Part shown: positions 1-6,162 of the stretch, one piece after another | Position numbering within the stretch: the stretch's first letter is position 1 | How the letters are laid out: every line of letters begins with the position of its first letter | From: MED-G17 sp963991985 | GTDB taxonomy: Bacteria > Bacteroidota > Bacteroidia > NS11-12g > UBA9320 | NCBI GenBank assembly: GCA_963991985.1 | Contig: CAXDRX010000048.1 | Span: forward strand, 1 to 6,262 | Length of the DNA: 6,262 bases | Reading direction: 5' to 3' | Position numbers and translations under genes: made by a program | Notes under the pieces: model-generated | Databases searched by the model: none | What the model was told of the DNA's origin: nothing | What the model saw: the letters and a program-made list of their open reading frames with translations, nothing else

Positions 1-126
1 AGATTTGCATTTCCTTTGTTCCAATGGCATCCATTTGAACAAATGAATGGCAAGCGGATGAGGAAGCATTCCTATTCGCCTTTTTTTTGGAGGAAAGGAC
101 AGCGACTAAAGATGGACGAGCCATAA
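1..126 (+). CDS. Possible C-terminal end of a plus-strand protein, truncated by the window edge
   Basis: An uninterrupted frame enters at the left edge and runs for 41 sense codons to a TAA at 124-126. The peptide is rich in aromatic and basic residues (for example FPLFQWHPFEQ near its start and SPFFWRKGQR near its end) and finishes KMDEP. I do not recognise a family. The stop lies just before the hairpin that terminates the facing tRNA, which suits a convergent arrangement. A stretch this short can stay open by chance, and one minus-strand frame is also open here, so this is only a plausible gene tail. Confidence 0.35.
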   Translation, partial: RFAFPLFQWHPFEQMNGKRMRKHSYSPFFWRKGQRLKMDEP

Positions 127-157
127 AAAAGTAACTCCCTGTATAAAAGGGAGTTAC
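125..157 (-). terminator. Rho-independent terminator of the CAU tRNA
   Basis: Read on the minus strand, a perfect 10-bp stem (131-140 pairing with 148-157; GTAACTCCCT/AGGGAGTTAC) closes a 7-base loop and is followed at once by six T residues (130-125). It begins 3 bases after the tRNA discriminator base, so it is the natural end of the tRNA transcript. The plus-strand side has no T run, so it probably works in one direction only. Confidence 0.9.
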
Positions 158-160
158 AAG

Positions 161-234
161 TGGGCCCACCTGGGCTCGAACCAGGGACCAACTGATTATG
201 AGTCAGCTACTCTAACCAACTGAGCTATAGGCCC
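161..234 (-). tRNA. tRNA with CAU anticodon (probably elongator tRNA-Met; tRNA-Ile2 not excluded)
   Basis: The minus strand folds into a complete cloverleaf. The acceptor stem is GGGCCTA/TGGGCCC with discriminator A at 161, the D arm contains AGCTCAGTTGGTTAGAGT, and the anticodon loop is CTCATAA with CAU at 200-198. The T arm is CCTGG-TTCGAGC-CCAGG. No CCA is encoded after position 161, so CCA must be added after transcription. The first acceptor pair is G-C, which argues against initiator tRNA (usually a 1-72 mismatch in bacteria). A CAU anticodon can also belong to tRNA-Ile2, in which C34 is modified to lysidine, and I cannot separate the two from sequence alone. Confidence 0.96.
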
Positions 235-250
235 ATTATGCTTAACAGAA

Positions 251-258
251 CAAATTTA
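251..258 (-). promoter_or_regulatory. Bacteroidota-type -7 promoter element for the CAU tRNA
   Basis: On the minus strand this reads TAAATTTG, a full match to the Bacteroidota -7 consensus TAnnTTTG. It ends 16 bases before the tRNA 5' end, which would give a short 5' leader for RNase P to remove. I see no clean TTTG at the usual -33 spacing. The upstream half of this promoter would overlap the start of the divergent membrane-protein gene at 280. Confidence 0.45.
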
Positions 259-279
259 ATTTTTTGTTACTTTGTGGCC

Positions 280-1575
280 ATGAAAAATTTTGCGTCTTTC
301 TTGTTTGAAACTGTTCCGATAGACAAACTAGCAATTTGGCGCATTTTGTTTGGCTTGCTCATGTGCATGGAAACCTGGGGAGCCATAGCCGTAGGTTGGG
401 TTGATCGAGTATTTGTGGTGCCCCAAGTTCATTTTCATTTCATCGGATTCGAATTTTTGCCGGTGTTGCCCGGAAAGTGGCAATACCTTCTTTATGTATT
501 GATGGGCTTCTTTGCATTGGGCATGGCCTTGGGCTATCGGTATTTGTTGTCGACAAGTTTGCTGTTTGTTTTTTGGTGGAGCACCTACCTCACCCACAAA
601 ATAGGGTACAACAATCATCACTATTTGTACGGGCTAATGTTGGGCCTTTTTTTGTTGGTTCCCGCCGACAAGAAATACAGTTATTCTCGAACAAAATGGA
701 GCCATGTTTTCCGGTGGCATTATCTGCTTTTTTTGTCCTTATTTCTATTGGCCTTTGCCTATGCCGCTGTCGCCAAAATATACCCAGATTGGTTGCAGGG
801 TCAGCCCATTGGAACATGGTTGACACACAAAAGGGGCTTTCCTCGTTTCTTTTCAAATCCAAATTTTCACCTTTTTGTGGCATGGGGAGGAATTGCTTTT
901 GATGCCTTGGTGATTCCTGCTTTGATGTTTCGAAAAACAAGGGGAATGGGTGTTGCGGCTTCTTTTGTTTTTCATTTGTTCAATTCAATTGTATTTGAAA
1001 TCGGGACTTTTCCTTATATGATGTTGGCGGCATTGGTGCTTTTTGCAGACGACAAATGGATATCGCGTAGATGGTTTTTTCGACCAACACCGCAAAGGGC
1101 AGGACCCACATATTCGGAGAGCAGAAAAAAAGGAATGCTCATGTTTTACCTTGGTTTTGTACTCCTTCAATTTTTGCTTCCATTGCGTCATTTTGCCTTT
1201 AAAGATAATGTGTTTTGGACGGAAGAAGGCCACCGATTGAGTTGGCGTATGATGCTTCGCTACAAAAGTGGGCAAGGCTATTTTCTGGTTGAACACAGCA
1301 ACGGAAAAGTGATTGAAGACCACCCCTCAAAAATCCTTACCTACGACCAGTACAATCGTGTTTGCACGAAACCCGACATGCTGTATAGCTATGTGCAAAT
1401 GCTGAAAAAGAAATATCCAGGTGCAAAAATTTTTGCTCATGTGCGGGCCAGTGTGAATGGGCGAAGTTTACAAGCCTTTGTAAAGCCCAATATAGATTTG
1501 TCGCAAGTGAAATGGCAAGCCTTTGGTCATTCGGATTGGCTAGAACCATTTGGCGGTTTTACGACATTGGAATAG
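280..1575 (+). CDS. Vitamin K-dependent gamma-carboxylase family (HTTM) membrane protein
   Basis: This 431-residue polytopic membrane protein is recognisable as a bacterial homologue of gamma-glutamyl carboxylase (GGCX). The N-terminal two-thirds (about residues 1-260) is strongly hydrophobic with several membrane segments. It contains the family motif YNNHHYLYG (110-118), where H113 aligns with GGCX His160. It also contains AKIYPDWLQG (165-174), where K166 aligns with the catalytic base Lys218. A further hydrophobic segment lies near 286-301. The soluble C-terminal part carries the conserved WTEEGHRLSWRMMLR block (313-327), then PDML and VNGRSLQAF motifs. The animal enzyme carboxylates Glu side chains using reduced vitamin K, CO2 and O2; the bacterial substrate is unknown. 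I chose ATG 280 because it starts a natural N-terminus, MKNFASFLFE. An in-frame ATG at 238 lies almost against the tRNA and would add 14 unconserved residues. No quinone epoxide reductase or obvious substrate gene lies in the window. Confidence 0.88.
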   Translation: MKNFASFLFETVPIDKLAIWRILFGLLMCMETWGAIAVGWVDRVFVVPQVHFHFIGFEFLPVLPGKWQYLLYVLMGFFALGMALGYRYLLSTSLLFVFWWSTYLTHKIGYNNHHYLYGLMLGLFLLVPADKKYSYSRTKWSHVFRWHYLLFLSLFLLAFAYAAVAKIYPDWLQGQPIGTWLTHKRGFPRFFSNPNFHLFVAWGGIAFDALVIPALMFRKTRGMGVAASFVFHLFNSIVFEIGTFPYMMLAALVLFADDKWISRRWFFRPTPQRAGPTYSESRKKGMLMFYLGFVLLQFLLPLRHFAFKDNVFWTEEGHRLSWRMMLRYKSGQGYFLVEHSNGKVIEDHPSKILTYDQYNRVCTKPDMLYSYVQMLKKKYPGAKIFAHVRASVNGRSLQAFVKPNIDLSQVKWQAFGHSDWLEPFGGFTTLE

Positions 1576-2434
1576 GAAGAACATCGTAAGTTTCTTCAAT
1601 TTCAGGGGGAAGAATGCATTCGCTTACAATTTGTTCACTGGGCAAATGAAATACCACCACTCCAGCCTGATAATTTCGATGGGCTTCAGGGAGCTTGGCA
1701 AAAGTTTTGCTGTTTTTTCTTATCTTACTTCTCCCGATAAAAGCGTAGTCCCCAAAAAATGACAATCCCCTGAGCAAACCACCTATGGATATGTTTTTCA
1801 TTTGTTTGCTTTGGATATCTAATATGGACAGAAAACCAAAAGCACTTTGCAAGAAAAAAACTTTTCCATTGATGTATCTTGGCGAATGAGGCATTCCCAA
1901 GCCTTCTAGAAGCATCTTATTGTCTTGTGTATCCATCAAAATTCCGCCCTCTAAAATGTTGTCTCGCCATCCTTGAGGCGCCGTCGAATGGCCAAGTGCA
2001 GTAGCCGCAATGACTTGGTTTTTGTATACAGCCATTCCGTTTAGATGGCAAGCATCAAAATTTCTATTGTTTTTATCGATGAAAAAAGGGAGCCAAGCAT
2101 CGCAAATCTTTTGATGATCTATCCAGGAAATACGATTGAATTTTGTATTGACAGCAAGTGCTTTGTTGTGGCACCAAAAAAGGTCGTGAAGGTCTAAACT
2201 TCCCGTAGGCCAATATTCCATCACCATCGGTATATTTTGTTTCCAATTTACCCTAGAAATGCCTGTTTTTTCTGCGATGATAAGATTGGATTTTTCATCC
2301 AGAGAAAGGCCCAAAGGTCGATTGGCAGGAACGCTTTTGCTTTGCAGGTGAAAGGCATCTTTTGAAGACAAGAGAAGAACTTCTCCCCTTTCATAGGTGC
2401 TCATGGCCAAAGAAATGTTTTGCGCAGCCAACAA
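1559..2434 (-). CDS. TIGR03032-family protein of unknown function
   Basis: The 291-residue protein matches the TIGR03032 (DUF4915-like) family, whose repeated strands suggest a beta-propeller-like fold. Recognisable signatures in order are SLAMSTYERGEVLLL near the N-terminus, LHDLFW followed by AVNTKFNRISWID, then CHLNGMAV, PQGWRD, GLGMPHSPRYINGKVFFL, RGLSFFGDYAFIGRSKIR and a C-terminal EETYDVLP. No signal peptide is visible, so it is probably cytoplasmic. The biochemical role of the family is not established to my knowledge. It lies 45 bases downstream of the M1 peptidase gene on the same strand, so co-transcription is likely. The start is uncertain. TTG at 2434 is the best standard start, and ATG at 2404 would remove part of a conserved strand. 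The 15 codons upstream of TTG also read like family sequence. The 3' end overlaps the facing gamma-carboxylase gene by 17 bases. Confidence 0.85.
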   Translation of the reverse strand: MLAAQNISLAMSTYERGEVLLLSSKDAFHLQSKSVPANRPLGLSLDEKSNLIIAEKTGISRVNWKQNIPMVMEYWPTGSLDLHDLFWCHNKALAVNTKFNRISWIDHQKICDAWLPFFIDKNNRNFDACHLNGMAVYKNQVIAATALGHSTAPQGWRDNILEGGILMDTQDNKMLLEGLGMPHSPRYINGKVFFLQSAFGFLSILDIQSKQMKNISIGGLLRGLSFFGDYAFIGRSKIRKNSKTFAKLPEAHRNYQAGVVVFHLPSEQIVSECILPPEIEETYDVLPIPMS

Positions 2435-2479
2435 TTCGGCAAAAAAAGGTGGATGATGAAAAACGTAGGAAATGGGACT

Positions 2480-4378
2480 TTATTCTAGAATTTCCTCAAT
2501 ACTTTGGTAAGAAACGGCATGGTATCCTGGTCTTGCTTTTGCAAAAACCTCTTTGGCCCACGCTTTCCCCTCTTCCGTTTTGGCCAAACGTTCGTAAAGT
2601 GGCGTTAAAAATTTCCTCCTTCCCACGCTCATCAAGAATTTTTTGATGGCGGGATAAGCCTTTTTGTATTCTTTTTCAATGGCTATTTTAAACCAATCAC
2701 AAAGAATCTCCGCGTTGCTTCCTTGGGTAAGGCCAAAAGTGCGGTCCAGTGCTTCCATGCGGACCATGGTCATTTTTTCCGTTTGTATGCCCCTCAGAAA
2801 ATAAAGCCAATGGTGTGTGGTCCAAGCTTTGGTTTGTTTTTCAGACAAAGCCCTACCTTGATTAAAATTCTGCAGAATTTTGTCTATTGTATCCAAAGCC
2901 GCACTTTGAACGGGTGGGATGTTGCCTGGAATCCCCGGCCCGTAGACCCACATGTGTGGCTTTATGCTGTCTTTGGCACCCTCGATTGTGTCGAGCAAAT
3001 GGGCATCTAGATACCTTAGAAATTCTTCAGTAGACATGGGTTCGAATGCATTTTCTGAAAAGTATTGGGTAAGAAAATCATCAAATTTTTTTCTACCCAC
3101 CACACTTTCTATGGTTTGCAAAAAGAAACGACCTTTTTCATAGGCTACATCGGTGAGTCCTTCGTCGGGATCTCTGCCCTCCAGATTCAAATACAAATGG
3201 GTATCTTTTCTTTTTCCTGCTCGATTGAGCCTTTGAACAGTATTTTGCAATTCTCCAAAACCCAGCGTTGTAAGCATTCTTTCGTATTCTGTTCCATAAA
3301 TTTTTTCCATAATTCTTTGTTCAAAATAAACGGTAAAACCTTCGTTTAGCCAGAAATCATTCCATGTTTTATTGGTGACCAAATTCCCACTCCAACTGTG
3401 GGCCAATTCATGCGCAATTAGTGCCACCAATGACTTGTCTCCTGCAATAATGGTTGGTGTCGCAAAGGTAAGTCTAGGATTCTCCATTCCGCCAAAAGGA
3501 AAGCTCGGTGGCAAGACCAAAACATCGTAACGTTCCCACTTATAAGGACCATACAAAGCTTCTGCGCTGTCTATCATCTGTTGCATGTCTTCAAATTCGG
3601 CAACCGATTTTTCGAGCATGCTTGGTTCGGCATACACTCCGCTATTTCTTCCGGTACGCTGAAATTCTACATTTCCTACGGCCAAAGCCAAAAGATAACT
3701 GCTAATGGCTTGCTCCATTTTGAAATGGTAAATGCCAGTCTCATTTTTTTGTTGTGGATTTGTGGCGCTCATGAGTGCCATCAAATTGGGTGGGCAAGTA
3801 ATTTTTGCATCGTAGGTAAATTTTACCCCCGGAGCATCTTGACAAGGAACCCAAGATCTAGCCAATATGGCTTGTGATTGACTGAATAAAAAAGGATCTT
3901 TTCCATCTGTTTGGTCTGGAGATAGCCATTGTAAAGCTGCGGCTTGGGGGGATGTCTTGTAATGAATCACCACCTGATTGGCTTCTTTTGGAATTCCAAT
4001 ACTTAGGGCTTGACCAAAGGTAGGATGATTTTTTCCGAGTGAAAAAAAACAGGGCGTTCCGTCTGACAAAGTAACCTGGCTTATCTGTAAATCTCTTGCA
4101 TCCAAAATCAAAGAATCCACTTCTGTTAGTTTTTCAAATGTCCATGTACAGGTTCCATGTAAGATTCTCGAAACAAAGTCTACCTTCAAATCCAAATGGG
4201 CGTGTTTGGTAACTACCTTGCCAAGGTTGGCATAGGAGTGCGGGTCGTCAAATTTCAACTTATTGTTGTTTTGCATATCGTTGGAAATAGGTTTCTTGCT
4301 GCAGGAAATCAAAACAAATAAACTAAATACCCAAAAGTTGCGTTTGGGATTTAAAACAAAGCTTGATTGCATGATCAT
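2480..4378 (-). CDS. M1 family zinc aminopeptidase, leukotriene A4 hydrolase/aminopeptidase B-like lipoprotein
   Basis: This 632-residue zinc metallopeptidase should remove N-terminal residues from peptides in the cell envelope. The N-terminus has a basic stretch (PKRN), a hydrophobic core and a lipobox LISC with Cys26 as the lipidated residue. The order after that is the N-terminal beta domain, with the LTA4H-like blocks FSQSQA (165-170) and VPCQDAPGVKFTYDAK. The substrate-binding GGMEN follows (296-300, Glu299 binding the peptide amino group). The zinc site HELAH (323-327) is followed after 18 residues by Glu346 in NEGF. Tyr413 sits in the YEKG motif and corresponds to the catalytic Tyr. 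An alpha-helical C-terminal domain of the LTA4H type fills about 490-632. Residues after the Cys are SKKP, not acidic, so the Bacteroidota surface-export signal is not evident and a periplasm-facing anchor is my guess. ATG at 4378 is the longest start; ATG at 4372 is two codons downstream and equally able to supply the signal peptide. It leads the TIGR03032 gene. Confidence 0.95.
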   Translation of the reverse strand: MIMQSSFVLNPKRNFWVFSLFVLISCSKKPISNDMQNNNKLKFDDPHSYANLGKVVTKHAHLDLKVDFVSRILHGTCTWTFEKLTEVDSLILDARDLQISQVTLSDGTPCFFSLGKNHPTFGQALSIGIPKEANQVVIHYKTSPQAAALQWLSPDQTDGKDPFLFSQSQAILARSWVPCQDAPGVKFTYDAKITCPPNLMALMSATNPQQKNETGIYHFKMEQAISSYLLALAVGNVEFQRTGRNSGVYAEPSMLEKSVAEFEDMQQMIDSAEALYGPYKWERYDVLVLPPSFPFGGMENPRLTFATPTIIAGDKSLVALIAHELAHSWSGNLVTNKTWNDFWLNEGFTVYFEQRIMEKIYGTEYERMLTTLGFGELQNTVQRLNRAGKRKDTHLYLNLEGRDPDEGLTDVAYEKGRFFLQTIESVVGRKKFDDFLTQYFSENAFEPMSTEEFLRYLDAHLLDTIEGAKDSIKPHMWVYGPGIPGNIPPVQSAALDTIDKILQNFNQGRALSEKQTKAWTTHHWLYFLRGIQTEKMTMVRMEALDRTFGLTQGSNAEILCDWFKIAIEKEYKKAYPAIKKFLMSVGRRKFLTPLYERLAKTEEGKAWAKEVFAKARPGYHAVSYQSIEEILE

Positions 4379-4379
4379 T

Positions 4380-4387
4380 CAAAAGTA
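4380..4387 (-). promoter_or_regulatory. Candidate -7 promoter element immediately before the M1 peptidase start
   Basis: The minus strand reads TACTTTTG, a full match to TAnnTTTG, ending one base before the ATG at 4378. Transcription from it would begin at or just inside the first codons, giving a leaderless message or use of the second ATG at 4372. No TTTG is present at the expected -33 distance, so the match may be chance in AT-rich DNA. Confidence 0.25.
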
Positions 4388-4448
4388 TGTAAGATTTTGT
4401 TTTGATGTAATTTAAAGGTCAATGAATTATTTTTCTTATAAATATGTC

Positions 4449-4456
4449 TATTTTCG
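4449..4456 (+). promoter_or_regulatory. Weak candidate -7 element for the DUF4468-like gene
   Basis: The plus strand reads TATTTTCG, one mismatch from TAnnTTTG, 13 bases before the ATG at 4470. No -33 TTTG is visible at 19-21 bases upstream. The 91-base gap between the two divergent genes (4379-4469) must hold both promoters, but this exact site is only a suggestion. Confidence 0.2.
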
Positions 4457-4469
4457 CCAATCCTCAAAA

Positions 4470-5264
4470 ATGAAACAGTTGGGATTTTTTTTAATTTGTT
4501 TGCACGGACTGACTTATGTAGGAGCGCAAACCCAGGACAGTTACGACGACTCTGAGGGGTATTATGATAGTTATAGCTATGAAGACAGCTCTTTTTCAGA
4601 TACCGATACAACCTCCTATTATGCAGAAGAAAGCAATGCTCTAGAAGGTTTTGGCGACCTTGGCTTAGAAGTTTCATCCGAAGGAGAAAGCAGACCACGT
4701 ACCCGTGTGAGGGTCAATCATCGTGAAATTCAAAAATATGTTCTCCCGATGGACACCGTTACCGGACTGATCACCTATCTAGAAGTTGTTCAAGTAAAGG
4801 AGCAGCCCGATGGTGAATCTTACCCCTATCAAGATTCTTTGTATGTAAGAGCCAAACGCTGGCTATCCAGCGTGTACAACAAAAAAGAATTGAAAAATAT
4901 GATCCAAGAGGAAGGGATTTATCCCGAAGGAGAGGGTCTATATTTTGTGCTAAAAAGTAACTTTCCTTTGGTAAAACAAATGAATGAATCGGTAAAAGAA
5001 AACGATGGCCGCATCGAATTTGAAATGCAAGTTCGCTTCAAAGACGAGCGATACAGATATAAAATTGACAATTTTGTTCATGTAAAAATTGATGGTAACG
5101 GGGAAGCAGACCGAATTTACTTGGAATATTACAAGAATGCCGAAAACAACATTGCGCTAAACAATAGCGTGTTGATTGCCGTAGATGAACAAATCAAGAA
5201 AATGGTTTCCAACCTTAAAGACTATTGCGCGGAACCTATTTGGGTAGACGAAGACGACTGGTAG
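4470..5264 (+). CDS. Secreted DUF4468-like protein with acidic Tyr/Ser-rich linker
   Basis: The 264-residue protein begins with a signal peptide (MKQLGFFLICLHGLTYVGAQ; likely cleavage after VGA at residue 19). A low-complexity stretch of about residues 21-74 follows, dominated by Asp, Ser, Tyr and Glu (for example YDDSEGYYDSYSYEDSSFSD). A short basic segment (RPRTRVRVNHR, 75-85) leads into a domain resembling DUF4468, a Bacteroidota family predicted to have a TBP-like fold. The evidence for the domain is LPMDTVTGLITYLEVVQV (92-109), then DSLYVRAKRWLSSVY (122-136), and the end motif VRFKDERYRYKIDNF (188-202). The remaining C-terminus is a charged helical region ending WVDEDDW. The function of the family is unknown; export to the periplasm or beyond is inferred. 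The Met at 4470 was chosen because it starts the signal peptide; an in-frame ATG at 4422 adds 16 residues that would spoil it. The gene ends 5 bases before the facing GroES-like gene. Confidence 0.8.
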   Translation: MKQLGFFLICLHGLTYVGAQTQDSYDDSEGYYDSYSYEDSSFSDTDTTSYYAEESNALEGFGDLGLEVSSEGESRPRTRVRVNHREIQKYVLPMDTVTGLITYLEVVQVKEQPDGESYPYQDSLYVRAKRWLSSVYNKKELKNMIQEEGIYPEGEGLYFVLKSNFPLVKQMNESVKENDGRIEFEMQVRFKDERYRYKIDNFVHVKIDGNGEADRIYLEYYKNAENNIALNNSVLIAVDEQIKKMVSNLKDYCAEPIWVDEDDW

Positions 5265-5269
5265 CCCGA

Positions 5270-5653
5270 TTACTGAAAAAGATTTTCATCCCTTACCACC
5301 ATCAAAATATTGTTGTGAGAAATCATAATGTATTTTTCATCAGCAATCACAACTTCATGCGCCTGAGTTTGTAGAAATACAGCCAGATCTCCCGCTTTTG
5401 CTTGAAGTGCAACATAATTGTTTTGCTCACTTTTTTCTTTCCAAGATTCTTCCCAATCCGTTTGGGGGATAGGGTATCCCGGACCTACTTTTATGATGTA
5501 ACCACTTCGGAGAGATTCTTTTTGGTGAACACTTGGTGGAAGATACAAACCACTTGGCGTGGTTTCTTGGGGCTTTAGGGTTTTGATAAGTACTTGGTCA
5601 CCTACCATGATGACCTTTTCTATATTTTCAATTCTAAGTTGATTGAGACTCAT
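5270..5653 (-). CDS. Divergent GroES (Cpn10)-like co-chaperonin paralogue
   Basis: The 127-residue protein carries the Cpn10 pattern. The first strand is VGDQVLIKTLKP (17-28), then a mobile-loop-like TTPSGLYLPP (31-40), GYIIKVGPG (51-59), AGDLAVFLQ (87-95) and the C-terminal EKYIMISHNNILMVVRDE (106-123). It is about 30 residues longer than ordinary GroES. The extra length falls at the N-terminus, in the charged insert between VGPG and AGD (about 62-82), and at the C-terminus. The hydrophobic tripeptide that in GroES docks to GroEL (IVL) reads LYL here. No groEL follows, so this is probably an additional paralogue rather than the housekeeping groES, and binding to GroEL is unproven. Its ATG overlaps the stop of the NusG-like gene (ATGA, 5653-5650), which indicates translational coupling. 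Confidence 0.85.
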   Translation of the reverse strand: MSLNQLRIENIEKVIMVGDQVLIKTLKPQETTPSGLYLPPSVHQKESLRSGYIIKVGPGYPIPQTDWEESWKEKSEQNNYVALQAKAGDLAVFLQTQAHEVVIADEKYIMISHNNILMVVRDENLFQ

Positions 5654-6153
5654 TTTGTTGACTTATTTAATACCGACATAGGCAAATTTACGCGCAAGCA
5701 CTGCTGAAAACTCTCAAACAGTACAACAAAAATATGGTGTTCCTTCTTTTGCAATATAATTCCCTGCTGGCCTTTAAGTGGCCCGCCAGTGATGGTCACT
5801 TTTTCTCCCAATTTAAAGTCTTTTTCTTCCAGAAAATGCTCTGCAACGTATCCACTTTGCTCAATTTGCCTTATTGTATCTATTTCTTTTTCTGTTACTT
5901 GAGCCCGTTTTCTATGGAATGTAAGATAAGATACTATTCCTTGTACTTGCAGAATTTTTTCTTGCTGGTTTTCCATGGGCCGCACAAACAAATAGCCGTT
6001 GAACATCGGAAATTCTACCCATTTTTTTCTATCCGACCATTGTCGCAGTTTTTTAACGAGAGGCAAATAAAACTCAACGCCCATTTGGGTGAGGGTTCGA
6101 GCTACTTTTTTTTCTTGCCTAGAAGCGATATACACAACAAACCACTTGCTCAT
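5650..6153 (-). CDS. NusG paralogue, UpxY-like transcription antiterminator
   Basis: The 167-residue protein has the NusG N-terminal (NGN) domain at about residues 1-100. Its motifs are WFVVYIASRQEKKVARTL (4-21), FYLPLVKKLRQWSDRKK (28-44) and MFNGYLFVRP (50-59), followed by QGIVSYLTF. A KOW domain at about 114-141 contains KVTITGGPLKGQQGIIL. The sequence resembles the specialised NusG paralogues of Bacteroidota (UpxY type) more than housekeeping NusG. Such paralogues load onto RNA polymerase and let it read through terminators in a particular operon, usually a polysaccharide locus. No such locus is visible; the next gene is the coupled GroES-like gene. ATG 6153 matches the normal family N-terminus, and upstream in-frame sequence runs into the terminator and tRNA. 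There is no Shine-Dalgarno sequence. The start lies about 9 bases past the tRNA-Phe terminator, leaving no room for a separate promoter. Confidence 0.88.
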   Translation of the reverse strand: MSKWFVVYIASRQEKKVARTLTQMGVEFYLPLVKKLRQWSDRKKWVEFPMFNGYLFVRPMENQQEKILQVQGIVSYLTFHRKRAQVTEKEIDTIRQIEQSGYVAEHFLEEKDFKLGEKVTITGGPLKGQQGIILQKKEHHIFVVLFESFQQCLRVNLPMSVLNKSTK

Positions 6154-6162
6154 GATTGGGTG

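Noticed and set aside
1..34. Minus-strand ATG at 34 opening a frame that runs off the left edge
   Set aside because: Only 11 codons are visible, with no recognisable motif; the longer plus-strand frame covers the same bases. It cannot be excluded but is not supportable.
267..274. TTACTTTG as a promoter element for the gamma-carboxylase gene
   Set aside because: It mismatches TAnnTTTG, has no -33 partner, and would place the transcription start at the start codon.
238..279. Upstream in-frame ATG extending the gamma-carboxylase by 14 residues
   Set aside because: It lies 4 bases from the divergent tRNA and the added residues do not resemble the family N-terminus; ATG 280 gives a natural start.
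4375..4698. Minus-strand open frame of 107 codons across the divergent promoter region
   Set aside because: It overlaps the signal peptide and linker of the DUF4468-like gene on the other strand and looks like a shadow with no recognisable motif.
5274..5288. TGAAAA-AGA-TTTTCA inverted repeat at the junction of the convergent DUF4468-like and GroES-like genes
   Set aside because: The stem is six mostly A-T pairs, lies inside the GroES-like coding end and has no U tract, so it is not a credible terminator.
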